A stretch of 64,000 bases of DNA from Pseudomonas sp. PA27(2017) (GTDB taxonomy: Bacteria > Pseudomonadota > Gammaproteobacteria > Pseudomonadales > Pseudomonadaceae), in NCBI RefSeq assembly GCF_001945445.1, contig NZ_MSXW01000026.1:207937-271936 (forward strand), given 5' to 3'. Below, piece by piece: positions 36,235 to 45,253 of this stretch; positions within the stretch are counted from its first letter, which is position 1, and each line of letters begins with the position of its first letter. The notes below the pieces were generated by a model. The model saw only the letters and a list, made by a program, of their open reading frames with translations, was not told the DNA's origin and did no database searches. The position numbers and the translations under genes are program-made.

Positions 36235-38670
36235 TCAGAACTCCAGGGTACTGGAGAGCTGCACCTGGCGCGGCTCGCCGACGGAGACGGCAAGGTTGTT
36301 CACCGAGGAGCTGTAGTAGGTCTTGTCGAACAGGTTCTTCACGTTGAGCTGCAGCTTGAGCTTGTTGTCGCCCAGGCGCGTGTCGTAGCTGGTAAAGGCG
36401 TCGGCCACGGTGTAGGACGGCAGGGTGAAGTTATTGGCCGCATCGCCCTCCCGGTCACCCACGTAGCGGGCCCCTAAACCTGCGCGCACACGGTCGGCAC
36501 CGAACACCTGACCAAAGTCATACACGCCGTACAGCGACGCGGTGTGCCGGGCCACGTTCTGCAGGCCATTGCCCTTGAGTTCCGGATCCTTGGTCACCTC
36601 GGCATCGGTAAAGGCGTAGGTGCCGATCAGGCTGAGGTCGTCGGTCAATTGCCCGGTCACGTCCAGCTCTACACCTCGTGAACGCACCTCACCTGCACCG
36701 CGGGCGAAGTTCTCATTGCCTATGGTTTCGGTTACCAGCACGTTTTCCTTGACGATATCGAACAGCGCCAGGGTACCGGTGATACGTCCCGGTTTGTCCA
36801 GCTTGGTGCCGATCTCCCAGCTCTTGCCCTCCTCCGGCTGCACGCCGTTGATGGAGGCGCCATTGTTCAGCGGCGCGATGGTGGAGTTGGGCTTGAACGA
36901 TTCGGTGTAACCGCCATACAGCGACAGCTCGTCGTTGAGTTTGTATACCAGCCCTACCCGCGGTACCCAGACCTGGCCATCGATATCGGTGTTCTTCTTG
37001 AACGGCCGGCCGCGCCCGGACATCTGGTCATAGAGCTGGTAGCGCGCTCCAGCCACGAAGATCCACTGCTCGTTGAGGTGCACCGAATCCTGCAAGAACG
37101 CCGACTGGGTAACGACGCGATCGGTCTGGTCGCTGTCGCTGGCAACCACCGTGGTGGGCACCGGCACGTTGCCGTAGACCGGGTTGAACGGGTCGAAACG
37201 GACGGCGGTGTTCTGGCGCAACAGATCCTCACGGTAGAACTTGCGGTATTCGTGATCCACGCCCATCAACAGGTCGTGCTGCATACCGCCAAGCTGCACC
37301 TTGCCATCCAGATCGAAGGTGGCGAAGTGCGAGGTGCTGACCGCACCCCGGGTGCCATCCAGGCGACGAACATAGGCGTTACTGCTATCGGAGGGCGGCT
37401 CGCGAAAAATTCGCGCCTGGTAGTCGTCGTAGTTGTCACGGTTGTAGCTGTAGGCGAAGTGGGCTTTCCAGTCTTCGTTGAGCTGATGCGAGAGGTCGAA
37501 GATGGTCAGGTTCGAGCGGCCTTCGGTGATGTTGTAGGCCTCGTCCAGCCGGCGCTCGGCGGGAATGTCCAGTGGCTTGCCATTGCGAAAGAGAGTGCCG
37601 CGATCGAACGGCACCGAATACTCGCGGTACTCGTGGCTGAGGGTGACCGTGGTGTCCTCGCCGTACCAGGCCAGCGACGGTGCGAAGGTCTTGTCGCGGT
37701 TGTGGCCGAAGTCGCGCCAATAGTCGGCGTCGTCATAATCGGCGACCAGCCGGTATGCCAGGCCGGTTTCGCCCAGCGGGCCGGTCACGTCCAGGGTGCC
37801 GCCGCTGCCATTCTTGCCGTGGCCGTAGGTCGAGGCACGACCGGTGATGGCGCGGTAGCTTTCCAGCTGCGGTTTCTTGCTGATCACATTGATCACCCCG
37901 CCCGGATCGAGAATGCCGTAGAGCATCGACGACGGCCCCTTGAGCACTTCGACGCGCTCGGTGGTGGCGGTGAAGTTGCGGCCCTGGATGGTGCGCATGC
38001 CGTCACGCAGGATGGAGCCGTCGCGGTTATCGCCAAAACCCCGCTTCATCACCGCATCCAGGGTGCTGCCCAGGGTGTTGGACTGGGTGATGCCACTGAC
38101 GTTGACCAGCGCCTCGTCGAGATTCTGCGGCTGCTGATCCTGCAGCACCTGGGTCGGCACCACCGCGACGGCCTGGGGGATCTCCAGCAGCGGCGTGTCG
38201 CTGCGCGTCAGCGAGGTAGTTTCCGGCGGCTGGTAGCTGGTGCTCGACGTGCGTTGCGACTGGATGTTCACCGCACCGAGGTTCAGGGCGCCGTCGCTGG
38301 GCAGTGCCTGCAGGGTGACGGTACTGGCACCCGCCCGGGCGAAGGTGAAACCGGAGCCGGCCAGCAACCGGGCCAGCGCCTGCTCGGCGCTCATGCGCCC
38401 CTCGAGCGCTGGCGCCTGTAACGCGTAGGGCGCTTCGTCGGTGTACACCACATTGAGGCCAGTGATGCGGCTGAAGGCATCGAGCGCCCGAGGCAGTGGC
38501 TGCGCAGCGATGGCGAAGTCGTAGGTCGCGGCCTGATCGGCGCTGGCCTGGGCCTGGGCCGGCTGCGCCAGGGGCAGGATGGCCGAGCCCAGCAGGCAGG
38601 TGGCCAGACCGATGTGTTTCAAGGAGGCATCCTGCCGGCGCATGGTGCGGTGGTTCATGGTGGTGTTCAT
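36235..38670 (-). CDS. TonB-dependent siderophore receptor with signalling domain
   Basis: 811 residues. A signal peptide (to about residue 41, ending AQA) is followed by an STN signalling domain (about 48-125, YDFAIAAQPLPRALDAFSRITGLNVVY), a plug domain (about 145-275) and a 22-strand barrel ending in Phe (QLSSTLEF). The STN domain means ligand binding is relayed to the FecR-like protein encoded upstream. The sequence resembles hydroxamate (ferrichrome/ferrioxamine) receptors, but the ligand is not certain. It lies last in the sigma/anti-sigma/receptor unit and is probably iron-repressed. Confidence 0.9.
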   Translation of the reverse strand: MNTTMNHRTMRRQDASLKHIGLATCLLGSAILPLAQPAQAQASADQAATYDFAIAAQPLPRALDAFSRITGLNVVYTDEAPYALQAPALEGRMSAEQALARLLAGSGFTFARAGASTVTLQALPSDGALNLGAVNIQSQRTSSTSYQPPETTSLTRSDTPLLEIPQAVAVVPTQVLQDQQPQNLDEALVNVSGITQSNTLGSTLDAVMKRGFGDNRDGSILRDGMRTIQGRNFTATTERVEVLKGPSSMLYGILDPGGVINVISKKPQLESYRAITGRASTYGHGKNGSGGTLDVTGPLGETGLAYRLVADYDDADYWRDFGHNRDKTFAPSLAWYGEDTTVTLSHEYREYSVPFDRGTLFRNGKPLDIPAERRLDEAYNITEGRSNLTIFDLSHQLNEDWKAHFAYSYNRDNYDDYQARIFREPPSDSSNAYVRRLDGTRGAVSTSHFATFDLDGKVQLGGMQHDLLMGVDHEYRKFYREDLLRQNTAVRFDPFNPVYGNVPVPTTVVASDSDQTDRVVTQSAFLQDSVHLNEQWIFVAGARYQLYDQMSGRGRPFKKNTDIDGQVWVPRVGLVYKLNDELSLYGGYTESFKPNSTIAPLNNGASINGVQPEEGKSWEIGTKLDKPGRITGTLALFDIVKENVLVTETIGNENFARGAGEVRSRGVELDVTGQLTDDLSLIGTYAFTDAEVTKDPELKGNGLQNVARHTASLYGVYDFGQVFGADRVRAGLGARYVGDREGDAANNFTLPSYTVADAFTSYDTRLGDNKLKLQLNVKNLFDKTYYSSSVNNLAVSVGEPRQVQLSSTLEF

Positions 38671-38761
38671 CCAGAGGCGGGCTGTCAGTGCGAAAAAGTC
38701 GCATTCAAAGCACTACACGAATGCCGTGCGGCTCTACCTCACCCCGGCCTGAAAATATTTT

Positions 38762-39733
38762 TCAGCGCAGGATGATCAGCCGCCCCAACACCTTGTGCTG
38801 CTCGAAGCCCACCACGCCCTGCAGGGCATCGAGAATCGCCCCGGGATCCTGGCTGGCGAAGCTGCCGCTGACCCGTTTGCCGCGCAGCGTGTCGTCGAGC
38901 AGCACGATGCGCCCCGGGTAATAACGGCGTAGTTCGTCGAGCACATCGCCCAGCGGGGCGCGATAGAAACTCAGGCGGCCATCGCGCCAGGCGGTCAGCG
39001 CACCGGTGTCGACGGCCAGGGGATTGCCGCTGACGCCATCCCGGTAACTGACCTGCTGATCGGCAGTCAGTACCCGCGGCGCCTCCAGTGGCCCGCCGCG
39101 CACCGCCACCCGCCCCTGCTGCACCGAAACTCGCGCGCCCTCCCCCAGGTGCCGCACCTCGAAGCGCGTGCCGAGCACCCGCGCCTCGCCACCGGCCGCG
39201 GCGACGGTAAAGGGAATCTCGCCCGGCACCACGCTGAAATACGCCGCCCCACGGCGCAGCTCTACGTGCCGCTCGCCCACGCTGTAGCGCACGGCGATGG
39301 CGCTGTCGGCGTCCAGCACCACGCTCGATCCGTCGCTTAGCGTCACCGTGCGTACCTCACCCGGCGCCGACACCATATCCGCGCCCAGGTCATCGACCCA
39401 GCGTAGCGGCTGCCAGCCGCCGACCCACACCACCAGCAGCAGGCAGGCGGCCATCGCCAAGCTCGGCGCCCAGTACCGGCGCCGGCGCTTCGCCGCACGC
39501 AGGTACTGCTGCAGGGCGGCGTGCTCCTCCTCGGCCAGTTGCTGGGCAGCCGGGCGGCTCAGGTGCCAGAGCGACTGCATGTGCACGAAGGTATCGACGT
39601 GCTCGGGCGCAGCGGCCAGCCATTGCTCGAATGCCATCTGCACGCCATCGTCGGGCTGGCCCTGCAGGCGGCCGAGCCACAGCCAGGCATCCTGCTCGAT
39701 AGGCGACAGCGGTGGGGATGACTCGAGGCTCAT
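38762..39733 (-). CDS. FecR-family anti-sigma regulator
   Basis: 323 residues. An N-terminal cytoplasmic anti-sigma domain (DUF4880-like: DAWLWLGRLQGQPDD, FEQWLAAAPEHVDTF) precedes one transmembrane helix (about 90-108, LAMAACLLLVVWVGGW) and a periplasmic FecR domain (TVTLSDGSSVVLDADSAIAV, LGTRFEVRHLG). It holds or activates the ECF sigma factor depending on the state of the receptor's STN domain. Its start overlaps the sigma gene stop by four bases. Confidence 0.9.
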   Translation of the reverse strand: MSLESSPPLSPIEQDAWLWLGRLQGQPDDGVQMAFEQWLAAAPEHVDTFVHMQSLWHLSRPAAQQLAEEEHAALQQYLRAAKRRRRYWAPSLAMAACLLLVVWVGGWQPLRWVDDLGADMVSAPGEVRTVTLSDGSSVVLDADSAIAVRYSVGERHVELRRGAAYFSVVPGEIPFTVAAAGGEARVLGTRFEVRHLGEGARVSVQQGRVAVRGGPLEAPRVLTADQQVSYRDGVSGNPLAVDTGALTAWRDGRLSFYRAPLGDVLDELRRYYPGRIVLLDDTLRGKRVSGSFASQDPGAILDALQGVVGFEQHKVLGRLIILR

Positions 39734-40317
39734 GGCGCAGCGCTTCCGTGTGAATGGCTGGCCGGCATATCGATGACGCTGGCCTTGCAAGCTTCCAGGG
39801 CGCGCATCATATGTTTTTCCACCGCGCTCTGGGAAAGCGTCATGCTGCGGGCGATCTGCCCGTAGGTCTGGCCGTGGATGCGATTGAGCAGAAAGATGTG
39901 CCTGGTGCGCTCTGGCAAGGCCCGCAAGGCCGCCTCGACACGGCGCAGATCACTGCCCGCCTCCAGCGCTGCATCCAGCGAAACGCTCGAATCGCCGCGC
40001 TGCTCGGGCAGCAGACCCGCCTCGTTACGGGAGCGAGCGCCCTCGCTGCGCAGGTGGTCGATGGCCAGGTTGTGGGCGCTGCGAATCAGATAACTGCCCA
40101 TGTCTTCGAGCGGCGCCCTGGGCCGTCGCCAGAAGCGCAGAAACAACTCCTGCACCAAATCCGCCGCCGTCGCCCGACAGCCGACGCGCCGACGCAATAC
40201 CGCTTCCATCTGTTCGCGACGGGCGAGAAAGGTGTGCAGGAACGCGTCACGTTGCACCGGCTCCGTCACGGACGGGTCGGGCTGGCGAGATTCGGGCGAG
40301 GACGGGAGATCGACCAT
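39730..40317 (-). CDS. ECF sigma factor (FecI-like, iron starvation)
   Basis: 195 residues. Region 2 (ADLVQELFLRFWRR, SYLIRSAHNLAIDHLR) and region 4 (LRALPERTRHIFLLNRIHGQTYGQIARSMTLSQSAVEKHMMRAL) are clear. It should direct transcription of the receptor gene when the siderophore is bound. The start is taken at MVDLPSS; an upstream ATG at 40362 is possible. A Fur box lies upstream at 40367-40385. Confidence 0.9.
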   Translation of the reverse strand: MVDLPSSPESRQPDPSVTEPVQRDAFLHTFLARREQMEAVLRRRVGCRATAADLVQELFLRFWRRPRAPLEDMGSYLIRSAHNLAIDHLRSEGARSRNEAGLLPEQRGDSSVSLDAALEAGSDLRRVEAALRALPERTRHIFLLNRIHGQTYGQIARSMTLSQSAVEKHMMRALEACKASVIDMPASHSHGSAAP

Positions 40318-40366
40318 GTAAACGGACTGCTCGTGGCGATGCGGACAGAAGCGAGACGGCAAGGCG

Positions 40367-40385
40367 GAGAATGATAATGCTTATC
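40367..40385 (-). promoter_or_regulatory. Fur box of the sigma-factor operon
   Basis: GAGAATGATAATGCTTATC matches the 19-bp Fur consensus GATAATGATAATCATTATC at 16 positions. It lies 50 bases upstream of the chosen ECF sigma start. Confidence 0.8.
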
Positions 40386-40467
40386 AACAAATACCGATAG
40401 CCATACGACGAGCGGAACGATCACGCACGAGAAGCGGCCTAAGCCACACGCGCAAAAAGGAGCCGCC

Positions 40468-41142
40468 ATGACCTTTTCCATCGTTGCCCGCTGCCCACGA
40501 ACCGGCCAGTTCGGCGTTGCCGCCGCCACCGCCATGCCCGCCGTGGGCAAATTGCTCAGCCATGCAGCGGCCGGTGCCGGTGCGGTGGCGACCCAGGCCC
40601 AGGTCAACCCATACCTGGGGCTCGACGGCCTGGCGCTGCTGCGCGCTGGGTATTCGGCGCCAGCCGCCCTAAAGCGACTGATGGACACCGACCCGTGCAT
40701 GCAACTGCGCCAGCTGGCGCTGATCGACAGCAACGGCGACAGCGTGTGCTGGACGGGCAGCGAGTGCATCCCCTGGGCCGGCTCGCTGTCCGGCGAACAG
40801 TTCTCCGTGCAGGGCAATCGCCTGGCCGGCCCGCAGGTGCTCGATGCCGTCGCCGATGCTTTCCGCCGCGGTGAGGACCGCCCGCTGGTCGAGCGCCTGA
40901 TCGATGCCCTGGAAGCTGGTGATGACCGCGGTGGCGACCGTGAAGGAGAATCCTCGGCGGTCATCTATATCGTCGACCGCGAGGAATACCCGCTGTGGGA
41001 CATCCGCGTCGACCATCACCGTGACCCGGTCGCCGAGCTGTGGCGCCTGCACGCCGTGTTCGCTCGCGAGGTGCTGCCAGAAATCCTCGCCATGCCGACC
41101 CGCGACAATCCGGCAGGCAAAGCGGCCGAAGATTCGGTGTGA
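40468..41142 (+). CDS. DUF1028 protein (Ntn-hydrolase-like fold)
   Basis: 224 residues. The family start TFSIVARCPRTGQFGVAAATAMPAVG and GAGAVATQAQVNPYLGLDGLALL are diagnostic of DUF1028, which has an Ntn-hydrolase-like fold. Substrates are not established; members often neighbour amidases or peptidases. The next gene, a cysteine hydrolase, is on the same strand 88 bases later, so a shared amide or peptide role is possible. Confidence 0.83.
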   Translation: MTFSIVARCPRTGQFGVAAATAMPAVGKLLSHAAAGAGAVATQAQVNPYLGLDGLALLRAGYSAPAALKRLMDTDPCMQLRQLALIDSNGDSVCWTGSECIPWAGSLSGEQFSVQGNRLAGPQVLDAVADAFRRGEDRPLVERLIDALEAGDDRGGDREGESSAVIYIVDREEYPLWDIRVDHHRDPVAELWRLHAVFAREVLPEILAMPTRDNPAGKAAEDSV

Positions 41143-41230
41143 CGCAGCTGCGCGCAGAGATCGGCGCTTCAGCCTGCCGTTTCGCCGGCTTGCAGGTTAA
41201 GGTGTGGGTATCCATACCCCGGAGCACGCC

Positions 41231-41779
41231 ATGAGCAAGCGCGCCCTGATTCTGATCGACATCCAGAACGACTACTTCCCTGGCGGCAAGTGGTCGCTGC
41301 ATGAAATGGACGCTGCCACCGCCAATGCAGCCCGCGTGCTGACCGCCGCCCGCGCCGCCGGTGACACGGTAGTGCACGTGCGCCATGAATTCGAGAGCGT
41401 GGACGCGCCCTTTTTCGCGCCAAGTTCCAGCGGCGCGCACATCCATGAACAGGTCGAGCCGCGGGCTGGCGAAAGCGTGGTGCTCAAGCACAAGGTCAAC
41501 GCCTTTCTCGGTACCGACCTGAAGGCGCTGCTGGACAGGGCTGGCGTGCAGCAAGTCTCCCTGGTCGGCGCCATGAGCCATATGTGCATCGACGCCGCGG
41601 CCCGCGCCAGCGCCGATTTCGGTTACGCCACTACGGTGATTCACGATGCCTGCGCAACCCGTGATCAGGAGTTCGAAGGCAAGCAGGTGTCGGCCGACCA
41701 GGTGCAGGCGGCCTATATGGCCGCCCTGGCATTCGCCTATGCGTCGGTGGTGTCGACCGAGCAGTATCTGGCGGGCTGA
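41231..41779 (+). CDS. isochorismatase-family cysteine hydrolase
   Basis: 182 residues. The catalytic triad is seen in ALILIDIQNDY (Asp), VLKHKVNAF (Lys) and GAMSHMCIDAAARAS (Cys), with a cis-peptide region before the cysteine. It is related to nicotinamidase, ureidomalonase and other amidohydrolases; the exact substrate is unknown. SD GGAG lies five bases before the ATG. Confidence 0.85.
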   Translation: MSKRALILIDIQNDYFPGGKWSLHEMDAATANAARVLTAARAAGDTVVHVRHEFESVDAPFFAPSSSGAHIHEQVEPRAGESVVLKHKVNAFLGTDLKALLDRAGVQQVSLVGAMSHMCIDAAARASADFGYATTVIHDACATRDQEFEGKQVSADQVQAAYMAALAFAYASVVSTEQYLAG

Positions 41780-41793
41780 CGCCTGCTGGCATT

Positions 41794-41822
41794 TGTGGGA
41801 GCGCGCCATGCGCGCGACGATA
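41794..41822. repeat. Pseudomonas REP-type sequence
   Basis: TGTGGGAGCGCGCCATGCGC continuing GCGACGAT is the familiar pseudomonad REP form (GTGGGAGCG, then a GC stem, then CGA). It lies 15 bases after the cysteine hydrolase stop. Confidence 0.7.
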
Positions 41823-41836
41823 ACTCCGCAACTCCG

Positions 41837-41890
41837 TAGCCTGCGGTTGCAGCATAGCGATACCCAGGGCAATCGCTCCCGGGTATCGCT
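41837..41890. repeat. palindromic repeat between the cysteine hydrolase and metE
   Basis: AGCGATACCC (41856-41865) pairs with GGGTATCGCT (41881-41890). The left part, GTAGCCTGCGGTTG to GCGATACCCAGG, is the same family as the right half of 36163-36231. It lies just beyond the metE stop on that strand and may terminate metE. Confidence 0.65.
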
Positions 41891-41903
41891 GCTCTACCGT
41901 GTT

Positions 41904-44201
41904 TTACGCCAGTTCTCTGCGCAGCTGCCGCGCCGCCGCGACCATATTCACCAACGCCGCCTCGGTCTCCGGCCAGCCGCGGGTCTTCAAGCCGCAATCC
42001 GGGTTGACCCACAGGCGTTCGGCGGGAATGCGCTGCACGGCCTTGCGCATCAGCTTGACCATCTCGGCAGTGTCCGGCACCCGCGGCGAGTGAATGTCAT
42101 AGACGCCCGGCCCGATGTCGTTGGGGTATTCGAAGGCCTCGAAGGCGTCCAGCAACTCCATGTCCGAGCGCGAGGTCTCGATGGTGATCACGTCGGCATC
42201 CATGGCGGCGATGGACTCGATCACGTCGTTGAACTCGCTGTAGCACATGTGAGTGTGGATCTGGGTTTCGTCGCGCACGCCGCTGGCGCACAGGCGAAAC
42301 GCCTCGGTGGCCCAGCCCAGATACGCCTGCCAGTCCACCTGCCGCAGCGGCAGGCCTTCACGGAACGCGGCCTCGTCGATCTGGATGACCTTGATACCGG
42401 CCGCTTCCAGGTCCACCACCTCGTCACGCAGCGCCAGGGCCAGCTGGCGAGCCTGCACCTCGCGGCTGACGTCCTCACGGGGAAACGACCACATCAGCAT
42501 GGTCACCGGGCCGGTCAGCATGCCCTTCATCACCTTGCCGGTGAGGCTCTGGGCATAGCGGATCCACTCCACGGTCATGGCTTTCGGGCGGCTCAGGTCG
42601 CCGTAGATGATCGCCGGTTTGACGCAGCGCGAGCCATAGCTCTGCACCCAGCCGAAGCGGGTGAACAGGTAGCCGTCGAGCTGCTCGGCGAAGTATTCGA
42701 CCATGTCGTTGCGCTCGGCCTCGCCGTGCACCAGTACGTCCAGGCCCAAACGCTCCTGAATCTTCACCGCATGGCGAATCTCGCTGTGCATCGCATCGGT
42801 GTAATCACCCAGCGACAGCTTGCCCTGCTTGAACGCCTGACGGGCCAGGCGAATCGCCGAGGTCTGCGGAAAGGAGCCGATGGTGGTGGTGGGGAATGGC
42901 GGCAGGGCCAGGCCAATGCGCTGCCTGGCGATACGCTGGGCGAAGGGCGAACGGCGCTGGCTGTCGCCCGATTTCACGGCGGCGAGACGGGCCTGCACCT
43001 GGGGTTTGTGAATGCGCGGCGACGCCGCCCGGCTGGCCTGCATGGCGCGGCTTTCGGCCAGCGCCTTGCGTACCTCGGGGGCATCGGGCTGGTTGACGGC
43101 CAGGGCCAGCACCGCCACTTCGGCGCACTTCTGGGTGGCGAAGGCCAGCCAGCTTTTCAGTTCCGTATCCAGGCCTTCTTCACGGGCCAGGTCGACCGGG
43201 CTGTGCAGCAGCGAGCAGGACGGCGCGATCCACAGGCGTTCGCCAAGCCGGCTGTGGGCATGGCCGATCACCGCCAGGGCCTTCTCCAGATCGCAGCGCC
43301 ATACGTTGCGGCCATTGACCACGCCAAGGGACAGCACCTTGTAGGCTGGCAGGCGGTCGAGAATGGTCGGGTACTGCTCTGGCGCGCGCACCAGGTCGAT
43401 GTGCAGGCCGTCCACCGGCAGGTTGGCGGCCAGGCCGAGGTTGTCCTCCAGGCCGCCGAAGTAGGTGGCGATCAGCTTTTTTAGCGGCTCACGCTGCAGG
43501 CTGTTGTAGGCGCGCTCGAAGGCGTTCTTCCAGTCCTGCGGCAAATCGAGCACCAGGATCGGCTCGTCGATCTGCACCCACTCCACGCCCTGCTCGGCAA
43601 GGCGCTGGAAGATCTGCCCGTAGAGCGGCAGCAGGCGTTCGAGCAACTCCAGCTTGTCGAAGCCCTGGGCGTCGCCCTTGAGTTTGCCCAGCCACAGGTA
43701 GGTAAGCGGGCCGATCACCACCGGCTTGACGCAATGGCCGAGGGCCTGGGCTTCGGCCACTTCCTCGAACAACTGTTCCCAACTGAGGGCGAACTGCTGG
43801 TCGGCGGTGAATTCGGGCACCAGGTAGTGGTAGTTGGTATCGAACCACTTGGTCATCTCTTGCGCATGGGCACCGCCGCAGCAGGCGTCGCCACTGACGC
43901 CACGGGCCATGGCGAACAGCGTCTCCAGGGTCGGCTTGCCGCTGGCCGGGCGGAAGCGCTCGGGAATCACGCCGAAGGTCAGCGAGTGCGCCAGCACCCC
44001 GTCATACCAGGCGAAATCGCCGACCGGCAGCAGCCCGATGCCGGCGTCCTTCTGCACCTGCCAGTGGCGAGCACGCAGCTCGCGGCCCACGGCGCGCAGA
44101 CCGGCTTCGTCCAGCTCTCCTTTCCAGAACGCTTCCTGGGCTTTCTTCAGTTCACGGTCACGTCCGATTCGGGGGAATCCGAGGCTGTGGGCCAGGGCCA
44201 T
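41904..44201 (-). CDS. metE: cobalamin-independent methionine synthase
   Basis: 765 residues, full length. It transfers the methyl group from 5-methyl-THF-triglutamate to homocysteine. The N-terminal half begins [15 protein letters not shown]. The C-terminal catalytic half has [24 protein letters not shown] (zinc ligands His/Cys) and [11 protein letters not shown] (Cys). A MetR-like dyad lies about 55 bases upstream. I see no B12 riboswitch in the leader. Confidence 0.96.
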   Translation of the reverse strand: MALAHSLGFPRIGRDRELKKAQEAFWKGELDEAGLRAVGRELRARHWQVQKDAGIGLLPVGDFAWYDGVLAHSLTFGVIPERFRPASGKPTLETLFAMARGVSGDACCGGAHAQEMTKWFDTNYHYLVPEFTADQQFALSWEQLFEEVAEAQALGHCVKPVVIGPLTYLWLGKLKGDAQGFDKLELLERLLPLYGQIFQRLAEQGVEWVQIDEPILVLDLPQDWKNAFERAYNSLQREPLKKLIATYFGGLEDNLGLAANLPVDGLHIDLVRAPEQYPTILDRLPAYKVLSLGVVNGRNVWRCDLEKALAVIGHAHSRLGERLWIAPSCSLLHSPVDLAREEGLDTELKSWLAFATQKCAEVAVLALAVNQPDAPEVRKALAESRAMQASRAASPRIHKPQVQARLAAVKSGDSQRRSPFAQRIARQRIGLALPPFPTTTIGSFPQTSAIRLARQAFKQGKLSLGDYTDAMHSEIRHAVKIQERLGLDVLVHGEAERNDMVEYFAEQLDGYLFTRFGWVQSYGSRCVKPAIIYGDLSRPKAMTVEWIRYAQSLTGKVMKGMLTGPVTMLMWSFPREDVSREVQARQLALALRDEVVDLEAAGIKVIQIDEAAFREGLPLRQVDWQAYLGWATEAFRLCASGVRDETQIHTHMCYSEFNDVIESIAAMDADVITIETSRSDMELLDAFEAFEYPNDIGPGVYDIHSPRVPDTAEMVKLMRKAVQRIPAERLWVNPDCGLKTRGWPETEAALVNMVAAARQLRRELA

Positions 44202-44253
44202 GGCGATCTCTCCAATACATAAATGATGGTGTGCATTGTCGAGACTCTTTTAA

Positions 44254-44270
44254 GTTGAAACAAACTCAAC
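44254..44270 (-). promoter_or_regulatory. MetR-like operator upstream of metE
   Basis: GTTGAAACAAACTCAAC is an inverted repeat (GTTGA/TCAAC). On the metE strand it reads TGAGTTTGTTTCA, one mismatch from the MetR motif TGAA-N5-TTCA. Confidence 0.55.
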
Positions 44271-44392
44271 GCACTAACGTTAAAAACAAGTTTCCCTCAT
44301 GTTGAAAACGTCGGCTCAGGAGTTCCGCTCCCTGGCTTGAGGTGGCTGGTGCATTCGGGCAAGCTGGCCGCAGCCTTCTGGACAGAAATGGC

Positions 44393-45208
44393 ATGCCTGA
44401 ATTTCCCGACGACCCCGCCCAGACCGAGCGCACCCGCGAAACCGTGCTGCGCTATCACTACAGCTGGAAGTACCGCGACCTGGACGCAGTAATGGCGCTC
44501 TATCACCCCGAGATCGAGTACCACGACTTCTTCCTCAACCGCAGCATGGGCCTGGCCGAGCTGCGCGACTACGTGCTCGGCACCATGCCGCGCCAACCGG
44601 ACGAAGCACTGGAACATACCGACCGCATCCGCATCGACGGCCATACCGCGTTCATCCAGTACCGCTACACGCTACATGGCGGCGAGGGGCTGGTATCGTT
44701 TCGCACCGCCGAGGCCATCACCGTGCGCGACGGGCTGATCTGGCGGGTCAACGAATATGCCTCGCTGGTGCACGAAGGCCCCGATGCGCGTGCGCCGATC
44801 CAGAGCAGTGCGGCAATCAGCAAGCTGGGCCTGTCGACCCGCCAGCTGGGCTTCATGGCCCAGGACCTGCAGGATTACTTTCAGCGCCGCCAGCCTTTTC
44901 TCGACCCGGCCCTGAGCCTGCAGCAGGTGGCCAGTGCCACCGGCTACAGCCGCAACCAGATTTCCTACCTGCTCAATCAGGTGCTCGGCCAGAGCTTCTA
45001 CCGCTACGTCAACCAAGCGCGCCTGCAGCATCTGCTCGATCGCCTGCAGGCCGGCAACGACCTGCGGCGCATGGACGAGTTGGTCTTCGAAGCCGGCTTC
45101 AACTCCCTGACCGCCTTCTACAGCACCTTCCGCCGCCATACCGGGATGACGCCCAAGGCCTACCTGAAGGAGCTTTACGCGCGGGCACGCACGCAAGACA
45201 ACACCTGA
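44393..45208 (+). CDS. SnoaL/NTF2-like domain fused to AraC-type HTH regulator
   Basis: 271 residues. The N-terminal half (about 15-135) is a SnoaL-like cone fold (LRYHYSWKYRDLDAVMALYHPEIEYHDFF) that could bind a small hydrophobic or amine ligand. The C-terminal half (about 165-265) has the double HTH of AraC proteins (LSLQQVASATGYSRNQISYLLNQVLG, then MDELVFEAGFNSLTAFYSTFRRHTGMTPKAYL). It probably controls the three genes that follow on the same strand. ATG 44393 is chosen; an upstream GTG at 44342 would lengthen it. Confidence 0.78.
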   Translation: MPEFPDDPAQTERTRETVLRYHYSWKYRDLDAVMALYHPEIEYHDFFLNRSMGLAELRDYVLGTMPRQPDEALEHTDRIRIDGHTAFIQYRYTLHGGEGLVSFRTAEAITVRDGLIWRVNEYASLVHEGPDARAPIQSSAAISKLGLSTRQLGFMAQDLQDYFQRRQPFLDPALSLQQVASATGYSRNQISYLLNQVLGQSFYRYVNQARLQHLLDRLQAGNDLRRMDELVFEAGFNSLTAFYSTFRRHTGMTPKAYLKELYARARTQDNT

Positions 45209-45253
45209 GTCGGCCACTAGTCTTGCCCCATACATCTTGTGTGGAAGCGGTGC

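Noticed and set aside
41646..43484. Plus-strand open frame of about 610 codons
   Set aside because: Antisense shadow of metE with the same Gln/His/Gly-rich composition.
44202..44392. Cobalamin riboswitch in front of metE
   Set aside because: No B12-box-like sequence, and the leader is short; a MetR-like dyad explains control better.
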